64,000 nt of DNA, from contig QHUM01000037.1 in assembly GCA_003222135.1 (NCBI GenBank), positions 62,001 to 126,000 on the forward strand, read 5' to 3'. The position numbers and the translations under genes were made by a program. The stretch is from Gemmatimonadota bacterium (GTDB taxonomy: Bacteria; Gemmatimonadota; Gemmatimonadetes; Gemmatimonadales; GWC2-71-9). Every line of letters starts with the position of its first letter. The first letter of the stretch is position 1. The notes beneath the pieces are model-generated. The model ran no database searches and was not told the origin of the DNA. It was given only the letters and a program-made list of their open reading frames with translations. Below are positions 53,659-62,171 of the stretch, piece by piece.

Positions 53659-56307
53659 TCACTTCGCCTTGGCGAGCGCCCTAGCCCGCTCGCCGACGTC
53701 CTTGAACCGGATGTCCACGGCGAAGACGCGCCCGTAAATCTCGCGCGCCTCCGCTTTTTTCCCCTGCTCTTCGAGCGCCCGGCCCAGCGAGTAGAGCACG
53801 CCGAGCCGCTCTTGATCGCCCGACGCCGGCAGCTCCAGCCCGCGTCGCAGGATCGACTCCGCCACGATGTAGGCGCCCTTGTCGAGGAAGCACACGCCCA
53901 GCATTTCCGAAGTCCGGAGCTTCCCCTCGGGCGCGCGCAGCGCCTTCTGAAGCTCGGCGATCGCTTCGTCCAGCAACCCCATCTCTTTGAACGCGACTCC
54001 GAGATCGTAGTGCGATTGGAAGTCTGCCTCGTCGATGTTCTCGTCGATGCCCTGCTTGAACCGCGCCAGCATCTCCTGGAAGTCCTTCTCTTCGTCCCCG
54101 GTCGGTTCCTCGTCCGGGACCTTCATGCGGGTGTCGCGGGGCGGGGATTCTTCCTCGAGAATCATGGCGCTCAGGTCGACGAAATCGCCTGCCGCCGCCG
54201 CTTCGTCGCGAACCTTCAGCTTCGCATCCTTGGGCGCCGTCCGCTTCTCGCGGGCGGCGGGCGGCGGCTCGTGCGGCGGCGCCGCGGCCGGCGCGAGCAT
54301 CGCAAGTGCCGCCTTCGCCCGCTCGTTTTTCGTATCGTGCTCTGCCACCCGCTGGTATACGGCACGCGCCTTGTCCGGTAGGTCCTGGCGCAGCAAGGTG
54401 TCCGCCAGCTCCAGGTAGGCGTCGACCAGCTTCGCCTTGTCGCCCGACTTGAACGCGTATTCGACCTGTTTCTGGCGGTGCCGCACGCTGTTCGGATCGA
54501 GGCGGAGGATCTCTTCGCCGAGATGCTGCGCCTGCGGCAGGTTGCCGAGATTCTCGAAGCCCGCGGTCGCATGGTCGAGCTCCTCGATCCCGCGGTCCCG
54601 CTCCCCTGCCTCGATGAGGGCTTCGCCGAGCGCGCGATGCGCCTCCGGATTATCTGGATCGTCGGCGACGCTGGCCTCGAGCGCTTCGATGGTGGGCGGC
54701 GCCGGCGTGGCTTCGATGTTGGTGAACACCAGCGACGACGGCGCGTCTCCCGAGCTGACCACGCCGTCCAGTCCCAGGTCGATGAAAGCCGAGCGTCGCC
54801 TCTCCGAGACGGACGTGTCGTCCTCGGTCTGGACGAAGCCCCCCGTCGGGGGGATGTCCTCGACGGCGAGCGGCTCGTCGTCCACGTGGTGCCCGGCCTC
54901 CGTGGTGGCCGTATCGAAGTCGGGCTCGAGCTCGAGCGGCGGCACCTCCACCACTGCCTTTCGCTTGGCGCGGTCCGGAGCAGGAGCGGGCGGCGGCGGG
55001 GGGGGCGGCGCCGGGCGCTTCGGCACCACCGGCTTGACCTTGGGCGGCTCGGCGGCTGGAGCCTTGGGGCTCGACACGCGGGGCGGCGACCCGACTCCTG
55101 GGCGTCCCGGCGCGGGCGGGGTCGGGGGGATGGGGGCGGGAGCGGGGGTCGCACCCACGCGCGTCGGCACCACCGGCGCGACCTTGAGCGGCCCTGCCCT
55201 GGCTGGCGGCGTGACCTTGGGGACGCTCGCCCGCTGCGGTGGGGCGGGTGCAGGAGCCGGTGTCGGTTCGATCTCGAGTTCGTCTTCCAGCATGGGCTCG
55301 AGCTCGACATCGAGCTCGGTCTCGTCCGCGTCCGCCGGCACCGTCGGCTCGAGCTCCGCCATCGGCTGTACCGGTTCGCCGGTCACCTCTTCGCGTAGCG
55401 ACGGGATATCGGCCGCGCCGTCGAGCTCCACCTCCCCAAACTCGGCGGTCGTGGTCTCGAACCCCTCGAGCAGCGCGCCACTCCCGTTCCCGTCTCCGCC
55501 CGGCACTGCGACTTCCTCCGCCAGGTTCGTGGACTCGATCTCGAGCGAAGTATCCGGCTCGGGTGTCACCGACTCCACGAGGTTCTGCGCCACGGTTTCG
55601 ACCTCAGGTTCGCGGTCGGGCGCGGGAGGCTGGGGCGAAGGCGCGGGGGGCGGGGGCGCGGGGGGCCTCCCCCTCGCGCCGGGAGGCGCGTCTACGTCGA
55701 GGAACACCAGGCTCGACGTCTTCCGCTTCCCGGACTTTGCGAGGTCGTCTTCCGACTCCTGGGGCGGCGCCGCGGGCGCCGTCGCCCGGCCGGGCGGGCG
55801 CCGCTCGGCATCGCCGTACATCTTGAGATGCTCCTCCAGCATCCCCCGCAACTGGGCGTTCTCCGGGGAGATGTCGGCAAACTCCTTGAGCGCGGCGAAC
55901 GCCTGCTGGATCTTCCCGATCTTCTGCATGCGCTCCGCGTACTCGACAAAGTTCTGCTTCGCCTCGGCTACGAATCCCTTCGCCGCGTAGAGCTTGGCCA
56001 GCTTCAGGTAGGTCGTCTGCCGGCCGGGCGCGTTGCGGAGCACCTTGTTACACATCGCAATCGCGTTGTTGTGAAACCCGAGCTCGGCGTACTTGTCGAC
56101 GGCCCGGTCGTAATAGTCCGCCGCTTGCGCGGGGTCCTTCACCTTGAGATAGAGATCACCCACGCGATTGAAGACGGACAGGTCGGGGTTGGGCTCCCCT
56201 TCTTGCTCCTGCGCCTCCAGCACGCCCCGCCAGGCCTCGATGGCACCCTTTGGGTCCTTGGCTTCCAGACCCTTGGCCTTGTCTTTCAGCTTCTCAAGCT
56301 TCGACAT
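53659..56307 (-). CDS. Large TPR protein with Pro-rich linker
   Basis: An 882-residue cytosolic protein. The N-terminal about 190 residues and the C-terminal about 350 residues carry tetratricopeptide repeats (for example VFNRVGDLYLKVKDPAQAAD, GVAFKEMGLLDEAIAELQKA and DNPEAHRALGEALIEAGE). A Pro/Ala/Glu-rich linker of over 250 residues lies between. It has the same plan as the 557-residue TPR protein at 48483. Its ATG lies inside the end of hutI (14-base overlap). The partner is unknown; a scaffold role in envelope or pilus assembly is a guess. Confidence 0.75.
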   Translation of the reverse strand: MSKLEKLKDKAKGLEAKDPKGAIEAWRGVLEAQEQEGEPNPDLSVFNRVGDLYLKVKDPAQAADYYDRAVDKYAELGFHNNAIAMCNKVLRNAPGRQTTYLKLAKLYAAKGFVAEAKQNFVEYAERMQKIGKIQQAFAALKEFADISPENAQLRGMLEEHLKMYGDAERRPPGRATAPAAPPQESEDDLAKSGKRKTSSLVFLDVDAPPGARGRPPAPPPPAPSPQPPAPDREPEVETVAQNLVESVTPEPDTSLEIESTNLAEEVAVPGGDGNGSGALLEGFETTTAEFGEVELDGAADIPSLREEVTGEPVQPMAELEPTVPADADETELDVELEPMLEDELEIEPTPAPAPAPPQRASVPKVTPPARAGPLKVAPVVPTRVGATPAPAPIPPTPPAPGRPGVGSPPRVSSPKAPAAEPPKVKPVVPKRPAPPPPPPPAPAPDRAKRKAVVEVPPLELEPDFDTATTEAGHHVDDEPLAVEDIPPTGGFVQTEDDTSVSERRRSAFIDLGLDGVVSSGDAPSSLVFTNIEATPAPPTIEALEASVADDPDNPEAHRALGEALIEAGERDRGIEELDHATAGFENLGNLPQAQHLGEEILRLDPNSVRHRQKQVEYAFKSGDKAKLVDAYLELADTLLRQDLPDKARAVYQRVAEHDTKNERAKAALAMLAPAAAPPHEPPPAAREKRTAPKDAKLKVRDEAAAAGDFVDLSAMILEEESPPRDTRMKVPDEEPTGDEEKDFQEMLARFKQGIDENIDEADFQSHYDLGVAFKEMGLLDEAIAELQKALRAPEGKLRTSEMLGVCFLDKGAYIVAESILRRGLELPASGDQERLGVLYSLGRALEEQGKKAEAREIYGRVFAVDIRFKDVGERARALAKAK

Positions 56308-57517
56308 GAGGCCCTAAAGATACGGACCCGATCGGAAGCGGACAAGCGGAACCTCCTGTCCACACGGCGGTTACGGCGTTCCCGCCCATCCAGTACGCCA
56401 CCTCTCGCCAGTCCGCCAGGGCGCACGCCACGAGGTCGGCCCGGAACCCGGGCGCCACTTGCCCCCGATCCGAGGCCATGCCGAGAGCTGCGGCGGCGTT
56501 CACTGTGACCGCGTTCACACCTTCCGCGTGACGCAGCCCGAGCTGCGAGACGGCGAGCGCCATGACCAGCGGCAGGCTTAGGGTCGGCGACGATCCGGGG
56601 TTCAAGTCCGTGGCGAGCGCCAACGCCGCACCGGCGTCGAGTAGCCCCCGCGCCGGGGCCTGCCTGCGACCTCCCAGAAACACGAGCGTGGCCGGCAGCA
56701 GAACAGCCACCGTCTCGCTCGCGGCGAGCGCGCGGATTCCAGCCGGGGACACGCCCGCCAGGTGATCCGCGCTCAACGCGCCGACTTCCACCGCGAGCTC
56801 CGCGCCGCCCGAAGCGTCGAACTCGTCGGCGTGCAGCTTCACGGCCAGACCGTGGCGGCGGGCCGCGTCGAGCACCGTACGCGCCTCCGCGACGCTGAAC
56901 ACGCCCGGCTCGCAAAACACGTCGCAGGCGACGGCGAGTCGCTCGCGCGCGACCGCCGGGATCATCTCCTCACACACCAGGCGCACATAGTCGGCCCGCC
57001 GATCGCGGAATTCCGGCGGCACCTCGTGCGCCCCGAGGAACGTGGGGACGAGCGCGGCGGGGTGATCGCCCGCGAGCCGCCCGATGACCCGCAACTGTCG
57101 GAGCTCGGTTTCGCAGTCGAGGCCGTAGCCCGATTTTACCTCGATCGTCGTGGCGCCGTGGGCGAGCAGCGCGCCGAGCCGGGCGCGTGTGAGGGCTGCC
57201 AGCTCCGCATCGGAGCGGGCGCGGACGTCCCGAACCGACTCCAGGATCCCGCCACCTGCGGCGGCAATCGTCTTGTAATCCATCCCCAGCGCACGCCGCT
57301 CGTGATCGTCGAGCCGCGGCGCGCCGAATACGGCGTGCGTGTGGCAGTCGACGAACCCGGGAAAGAGCACCCCGGCCACCTCCACCACCACGATGGCGGA
57401 TTGCGGAATGCGGAATGCGGAATGGAGGTCGCGGGCTTCGCGACGCGGGCCGACCCAGGCGATGCGCTCTCCGTCGATTAACACCGCGGCATCCGTGAGG
57501 ACTTCGAGCTCCGCCAT
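56294..57517 (-). CDS. hutI: Imidazolonepropionase
   Basis: An amidohydrolase-fold enzyme that opens 4-imidazolone-5-propionate to N-formimino-L-glutamate in histidine breakdown. Metal and substrate motifs are LFPGFVDCHTHAVFG, EVKSGYGLD, PTFLGAHEVPPE, KLHADEF and ATDLNPGSSPTLSL. The ATG at 57517 gives 407 residues, but the frame is open upstream and encodes [20 protein letters not shown], which resembles the usual family N-terminus. A non-ATG start (CTG) near the hutU stop is therefore possible. A heptamer repeat inserts HSAFRIPQSA after residue 31. The 3' end overlaps the TPR gene. Confidence 0.93.
   Translation of the reverse strand: MAELEVLTDAAVLIDGERIAWVGPRREARDLHSAFRIPQSAIVVVEVAGVLFPGFVDCHTHAVFGAPRLDDHERRALGMDYKTIAAAGGGILESVRDVRARSDAELAALTRARLGALLAHGATTIEVKSGYGLDCETELRQLRVIGRLAGDHPAALVPTFLGAHEVPPEFRDRRADYVRLVCEEMIPAVARERLAVACDVFCEPGVFSVAEARTVLDAARRHGLAVKLHADEFDASGGAELAVEVGALSADHLAGVSPAGIRALAASETVAVLLPATLVFLGGRRQAPARGLLDAGAALALATDLNPGSSPTLSLPLVMALAVSQLGLRHAEGVNAVTVNAAAALGMASDRGQVAPGFRADLVACALADWREVAYWMGGNAVTAVWTGGSACPLPIGSVSLGPHVEA
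57396..57423. repeat. Four tandem heptamers (GCGGAWT) inside hutI
   Basis: Units GCGGATT, GCGGAAT, GCGGAAT and GCGGAAT stand end to end at 57396-57423, followed by GG. Read on the minus strand they encode HSAFRIPQSAI in a surface loop before the first metal-binding strand. Four 7-base units (28 bases) keep the frame only with flanking bases, so the insertion is recent or tolerated. The same kind of heptamer lies in ftsK. Confidence 0.7.
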
Positions 57518-57588
57518 CTCCCGGCCGCGCCGTGCCCGTGCCGGGCCGCGACAGGTGACGACCTGATGCGCGCCGACCAGCAGCGTCC

Positions 57589-59253
57589 TCAGTCGCCCGC
57601 CTCGCGCATCGGCAGGCGAATGGCGTGCCGTCGCGCGGCCTCGATGGCGGTCTCATAGCCTGCGTCGGCATGGCGGGCGATACCGATCCCCGGATCGTTC
57701 GTGAGCACGCGCTCGAGCCGCCGGCCGGCGGACGCCGTGCCATCGGCGACGCACACCTGGCCCGCGTGCAGCGAATTGCCGATGCCCACCCCGCCCCCAT
57801 GGTGAAACGACACCCAGGCGGCCCCGGAGGCCGTGTTCAACAGCGCGTTGAGGATCGGCCAATCGGCGACCGCGTCCGAGCCGTCGCGCATGGCTTCGGT
57901 CTCCCGAAACGGCGAGGCTACCGAGCCCGTGTCGAGATGATCGCGCCCGATGACCACGGGCGCTCCAATCTCACCACGTTTCACGAGGTCGTTCAAGGCG
58001 CAACCGAAGCGAGCGCGCTCCCCCTGCCCCAGCCAGCAGATCCGGGCGGGCAGCCCCTGAAACGCCACGCGCTGCTGCGCCAGCGTGATCCAACGCCGCA
58101 GGTGCTCGTCCTCCGGGAACAGCTCGAGCACGAGGCGATCGGTGCGGCGTACGTCCGTCGCGTTCCCCGACAACGCCACCCACCGGAACGGTCCCTTCCC
58201 CTCGCAGAACAGCGGCCGGATGTACTCCGGCACGAAGCCCGGGATGTCGAATGCCTCGGCGACGCCGGCGTCGTGCGCCTGCGTGCGCAGGTTGTTGCCG
58301 TAGTCGAACGTCACGGCGCCCTGCCGTTTGAGATCGAGCATCGCGCGCACCTGCGTCGCCATCCCCGCGACCGCGCGGCGCAGGTACTCCTGCGGGTCCC
58401 GGCGACGCAGCTCGGTTGCCTGCGCGAGCGACACGCCCGCCGGGATGTATCCGTTCAAGGGGTCATGCGCCGACGTCTGATCGGTCAGCACATCGGGGAC
58501 GAAGCCGCGCCGGACCAGCTGCGGCAGCACCTCGGCACAGTTGCCCACCAGGCCGATTGACAGCGCCCGGCCCGCCCGCTTCGCTTCGTCGCACCAGGCG
58601 AGCGCTTCGTCCAGCGATGCCGTCGCGCGATCGAGGTAGCGCGTGTCGAGGCGACGTTGGACACGCGTGGCGTCCACCTCGACCACCAGGCAGATCGCGT
58701 CGTGCATCGTTGCGGCGAGCGGCTGCGCGCCGCCCATCCCGCCGAGCCCGCCGCTCAGCACGATGCGCCCCGTGAGCGAGCCGCCGAAATGGCGCCGCGC
58801 CACGGCGCCGAACGTCTCGTACGTGCCCTGCAGAATGCCCTGGGTCCCGATGTAGATCCACGAACCCGCGGTCATCTGGCCGTACATGATGAGGCCCTTT
58901 CGCTCGAGCTCGCGAAACACCTCCCACGTGGCCCAGCGGCCGACCAGGTTCGCGTTGGCGATCAGGACGCGGGGCGCCTCGGGATGCGTCGTGAACACAC
59001 CCACCGGCTTTCCCGACTGTACCAATAGTGTCTCGTCGTCCTCCAAGGCCAACAGCGTGCGGCACACCGCGTCGAACGACGCCCAGTCGCGCACCGCCTT
59101 GCCGGTGCCGCCGTACACGACGAGATCGTCGGGCCGTTCCGCTACCTCCGGGTCCAGGTTGTTCATGAGCATGCGCAGGGCGGCCTCCTGGATCCAGCCT
59201 TTGCACGACCGCTGTGGTCCCCGCGGCGCGCGCACCGTTCGCGGACCGCTCAC
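57589..59253 (-). CDS. hutU: Urocanate hydratase
   Basis: A 554-residue NAD-dependent enzyme that adds water to urocanate to give imidazolonepropionate. Characteristic blocks are [61 protein letters not shown], and [16 protein letters not shown]; the final [13 protein letters not shown] is also typical. The GTG at 59253 overlaps the hutH stop (GTGA) and gives the expected N-terminus [12 protein letters not shown]. The longer open frame is an out-of-context extension within hutH. Confidence 0.97.
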   Translation of the reverse strand: MSGPRTVRAPRGPQRSCKGWIQEAALRMLMNNLDPEVAERPDDLVVYGGTGKAVRDWASFDAVCRTLLALEDDETLLVQSGKPVGVFTTHPEAPRVLIANANLVGRWATWEVFRELERKGLIMYGQMTAGSWIYIGTQGILQGTYETFGAVARRHFGGSLTGRIVLSGGLGGMGGAQPLAATMHDAICLVVEVDATRVQRRLDTRYLDRATASLDEALAWCDEAKRAGRALSIGLVGNCAEVLPQLVRRGFVPDVLTDQTSAHDPLNGYIPAGVSLAQATELRRRDPQEYLRRAVAGMATQVRAMLDLKRQGAVTFDYGNNLRTQAHDAGVAEAFDIPGFVPEYIRPLFCEGKGPFRWVALSGNATDVRRTDRLVLELFPEDEHLRRWITLAQQRVAFQGLPARICWLGQGERARFGCALNDLVKRGEIGAPVVIGRDHLDTGSVASPFRETEAMRDGSDAVADWPILNALLNTASGAAWVSFHHGGGVGIGNSLHAGQVCVADGTASAGRRLERVLTNDPGIGIARHADAGYETAIEAARRHAIRLPMREAGD

Positions 59254-60734
59254 GGTGCCCCCGGATCGAACTGGGCATCCCGAATGCCAACCGCCACCCG
59301 TTCGATATCCGCGGTGAGCGGGCGGTCGCCTGTCAGTGGCGGGGCCATGCTCCGCAGCGTGGCGTAGCTCCGGGCCACGCCCCGCCCCGGGCGGAGGGGC
59401 TTCAAGTACTCGAGCCCCTGCGCCGCCGCCAACAGCTCGATCGCCACGATCCGCGTCGCGTTGGCAAGAATCCGCTGCGCCTTCCACGCCGCGCTCATCC
59501 CCATGGGAACGACGTCTTCCTGGTTCCCTTCCGTCGGCACCGACTGCACGCTCGCGGGCGTCGCCAAGATCCGGCAGTCAGCCACGAGCGCCGCCGCCGC
59601 GATCTGGGGCGTCATGAACCCCGACTCCATCCCCGGGTCGCCGGCCAGGAACGCCGGGAGCCCGGAAGACAGGTCGGGGTTGACGATGCGCTCGATGCGC
59701 CGCTCGGCGATCCCCGCCAGCGTCGTCAGGGCGATCGCGAGCACGTCGAGCGCCAAGGCGATCGGCTGCCCGTGAAAGTTGCCGCCCGAGAGCACGTCCC
59801 CGTCGAACACCAGCGGGTTGTCGGTGGCCGCGTTCAGCTCCACGGCGACCAGCCGTTCCGCGAACGCGATGCCTTCCCCCACGGCGCCCAGCACCTGGGG
59901 AGAGCAGCGGATCGAATACGCGTCCTGCACGCGGGGGTCGTTGTCGCGGTGCGACTCGCGGATCTGCGAATCCGCCAGCAGCTCGCGGAGCAGCGCCGCC
60001 GAGCGCTGCTGGAACGGGTGGGGCCGGGCCTCGTGGATGCGGGGGTCGAACGGCTCGGGAGTCCCACGGGTCGCCTCGAGACTCATCGCCGCCGCCGCAT
60101 GGGCGGTGCGCCACAACACCCAGGCGTCGTGGACGACGAGCGCCGCCACGCCGGTCTGGGCCTGGGTCCCGTTCACGAAGGCAAGCCCTTCCTTCGCCTC
60201 GAGAGCGATCGGCTCGAGCCCGCGCGCCCGCACGGCGCCGCCGTCCTCCCCTTCGCCGACCATCGCGAGTGCCAAGTGGGCGAGCGGGGCCAGATCGCCC
60301 GACGCACCCACACTCCCCTGCGACGGCACCCGCGGATGCACGCGTTGGTTCAGCATAGCGACGACGAGCTCGGGGAGGTCGGGCCGTACGCCGCTCGTGC
60401 CCCGAACCAGCACGTTGGCGCGCAACAGCATCATCGCCCGCACGGCTTCCTCCGAAAGCGGCTCGCCCACGCCCGACGCATGGCTGCGAATCAGGTTGAG
60501 CTGCAACTGGCGGGCGCGCTCGGGCGGGATCCGCACGTGCGCCAGCTTCCCGAAGCCGGTCGTCACGCCGTACATCGTCGCGCCGCGCGCGATCGCCCCC
60601 TCCACGGTGCGGCGCGACGCCCGGACCGCGTCGAGTGCGCGGGGGGCGATGCCCACGTGCGCCCCGAGGCGGGCGACGGCTACGACGTCCTCGATCGACA
60701 GAGACCGGCCGTCCAGCGTGACGGGGGCTGGCAT
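59250..60734 (-). CDS. hutH: Histidine ammonia-lyase
   Basis: A 494-residue enzyme that deaminates L-histidine to urocanate. The MIO cofactor is formed by the Ala-Ser-Gly triad in [12 protein letters not shown] (residues 144-146). Other family blocks are YGVTTGFG (catalytic Tyr), [19 protein letters not shown] and [11 protein letters not shown]. The ATG at 60734 is the only reasonable start, although no strong ribosome-binding site precedes it. It is the first gene of hutHUI. No hutG or hutF is present, so formimino-glutamate must be processed elsewhere. Confidence 0.97.
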   Translation of the reverse strand: MPAPVTLDGRSLSIEDVVAVARLGAHVGIAPRALDAVRASRRTVEGAIARGATMYGVTTGFGKLAHVRIPPERARQLQLNLIRSHASGVGEPLSEEAVRAMMLLRANVLVRGTSGVRPDLPELVVAMLNQRVHPRVPSQGSVGASGDLAPLAHLALAMVGEGEDGGAVRARGLEPIALEAKEGLAFVNGTQAQTGVAALVVHDAWVLWRTAHAAAAMSLEATRGTPEPFDPRIHEARPHPFQQRSAALLRELLADSQIRESHRDNDPRVQDAYSIRCSPQVLGAVGEGIAFAERLVAVELNAATDNPLVFDGDVLSGGNFHGQPIALALDVLAIALTTLAGIAERRIERIVNPDLSSGLPAFLAGDPGMESGFMTPQIAAAALVADCRILATPASVQSVPTEGNQEDVVPMGMSAAWKAQRILANATRIVAIELLAAAQGLEYLKPLRPGRGVARSYATLRSMAPPLTGDRPLTADIERVAVGIRDAQFDPGAP

Positions 60735-60806
60735 GCGAGAGGAAGCTACGCTCCAGGCGAAGAGGCGCCAAGTCACAAGAAACGTCACGGAGGAACCATC
60801 ACGAAA

Positions 60807-60840
60807 AAGCGTCACGGAACGAGGTTGCTCCGTGACGCTT
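60807..60840 (-). terminator. Intrinsic terminator after the fibronectin-type lipoprotein
   Basis: A perfect 12-bp stem (AAGCGTCACGGA with TCCGTGACGCTT) encloses a 10-base loop. On the minus strand it continues TTTCG, giving a five-T run across the stem end. It lies about 45 bases after the stop at 60884 and before hutH. Several flanking GTGACG/CGTCAC copies (60770-60870) look like decayed versions of the same hairpin. Confidence 0.75.
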
Positions 60841-60883
60841 CCTATGTGACGCCCTTTCGTGACGCCTTTCCGAGCTGGCGCGC

Positions 60884-62035
60884 CTACAGTCCGTTCTTCA
60901 CCACCCGCAACTCGGGATTGCCCGGATCGGTCTGCGCGCTCCAGTCGAAAATGATGTACCGCCGGCCGACCGCCGTCACCCGCAGCGCCGCATAGTGGTA
61001 CTGGCCATTCTCGTTGCGCTGGAACACGTAAGCGAAGCCAGGCACGGCCTGAATCATGTTGCGCGTGTATCCCGACGCGGGCGCGAAGTCTATCGACGTG
61101 AGATCCGGCACGGCCTGGGTGCTGTCGTACAGCCGGATGCTGTCCCCCGCAAATTGGGGAACGATCCACAGCGTCGAATCGCTGGCCCGCAGGTGCACCC
61201 AGAAGTCGATGTCCGTGCGGTTGCCGTCCTGCACCAGCCCCAGCTCACCCGGATCGCCGCGACCGTTGGCGTTCGCATCGTTCCAGAAGCGGAACCCCGA
61301 CTGCGCCGCGCTCACTTCGAGCGCCGAGACCAGCACGTTGCGCGCATCGGGGCGGGGCGTATCGTGCCACAGCGCCGACCACAGACTCTCGTACCCCTCG
61401 ACGCTGATCGCCGACACACCGAAGCAGCGCGGTACGCCGTTCGTGAGCAGGGTCGCCAGGAACTCGTCCGACACGGTCGTGCCCTCGAGGAAAATCGAAT
61501 CCGGTTGCGTAATGCATACGCCATGATCAAGATCGTAGGGCAGGCTGTACAGGCGGTACCAGTTGAAGCGTGCCGGATCAGACAAGGCGGCGTTGTCCGC
61601 CCATTGGAGATGAATGGCCTGGTTCAGCGAGATCGAGCTCAAGCTCGCGGGCTGTGGCAGCTGCAGGCGCTCGTCCACGGTGATGACGTTGCTGGCATCG
61701 CTCTCCCCCCCATTCACGTCCGCGGCGGTGACGTAGTACTGCAGATGCGGCACGCCGTTGTCGTGGAACGTGTTGGAGCTCGTCTCGCCACGCAGCCCGT
61801 ACGCGCCGGTGGTGCTGCCGCGCGAATAAATGCGATAGCCCCCGAGACTCCCGCTCTGCACGTCGTCCCACACGAGCAGGATGCCGGCCGGCTGGCCCGG
61901 CGTTCCGCTCGGGTCGAGCTGGTAGGCGAGGTTCTGTGGTGGGGGGAGGGTGGAAACGAGATTCGTGGTATCCGACCGGCAGCCCCAGCCCAGCAGGCCG
62001 CCCGCCAGCAACGCGTATCGCGACAAGAGCCGCAT
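60884..62035 (-). CDS. Lipoprotein with fibronectin type III-like domains
   Basis: A 383-residue predicted lipoprotein. The ATG at 62035 has GAGG about 7 bases upstream and gives a signal with lipobox LGWGC (Cys19). Two FN3-like beta-sandwiches follow (ILLVWDDVQSGSLGGYRIYS with YYVTAADVNGGES; IHLQWADNAALSDPARFNWY with CFGVSAISVEGYES), then a C-terminal beta-rich region without recognised family. Location is probably the periplasmic face of the outer membrane. An in-frame ATG 13 codons upstream is less likely. An intrinsic terminator lies just downstream. No function is evident. Confidence 0.7.
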   Translation of the reverse strand: MRLLSRYALLAGGLLGWGCRSDTTNLVSTLPPPQNLAYQLDPSGTPGQPAGILLVWDDVQSGSLGGYRIYSRGSTTGAYGLRGETSSNTFHDNGVPHLQYYVTAADVNGGESDASNVITVDERLQLPQPASLSSISLNQAIHLQWADNAALSDPARFNWYRLYSLPYDLDHGVCITQPDSIFLEGTTVSDEFLATLLTNGVPRCFGVSAISVEGYESLWSALWHDTPRPDARNVLVSALEVSAAQSGFRFWNDANANGRGDPGELGLVQDGNRTDIDFWVHLRASDSTLWIVPQFAGDSIRLYDSTQAVPDLTSIDFAPASGYTRNMIQAVPGFAYVFQRNENGQYHYAALRVTAVGRRYIIFDWSAQTDPGNPELRVVKNGL

Positions 62036-62171
62036 GACATCCTCAAGGGAAGCGTTCAGGCGAGTTGTGGGCACGGGGCGTGCCCGGACGTAAGTGAGCG
62101 ATGGGAAGCCGCTTAGAGCTGGTGGGCGGCAGAAAACGTGTCACCCGCAGGGGACAGTGGCAGCAAAACGG

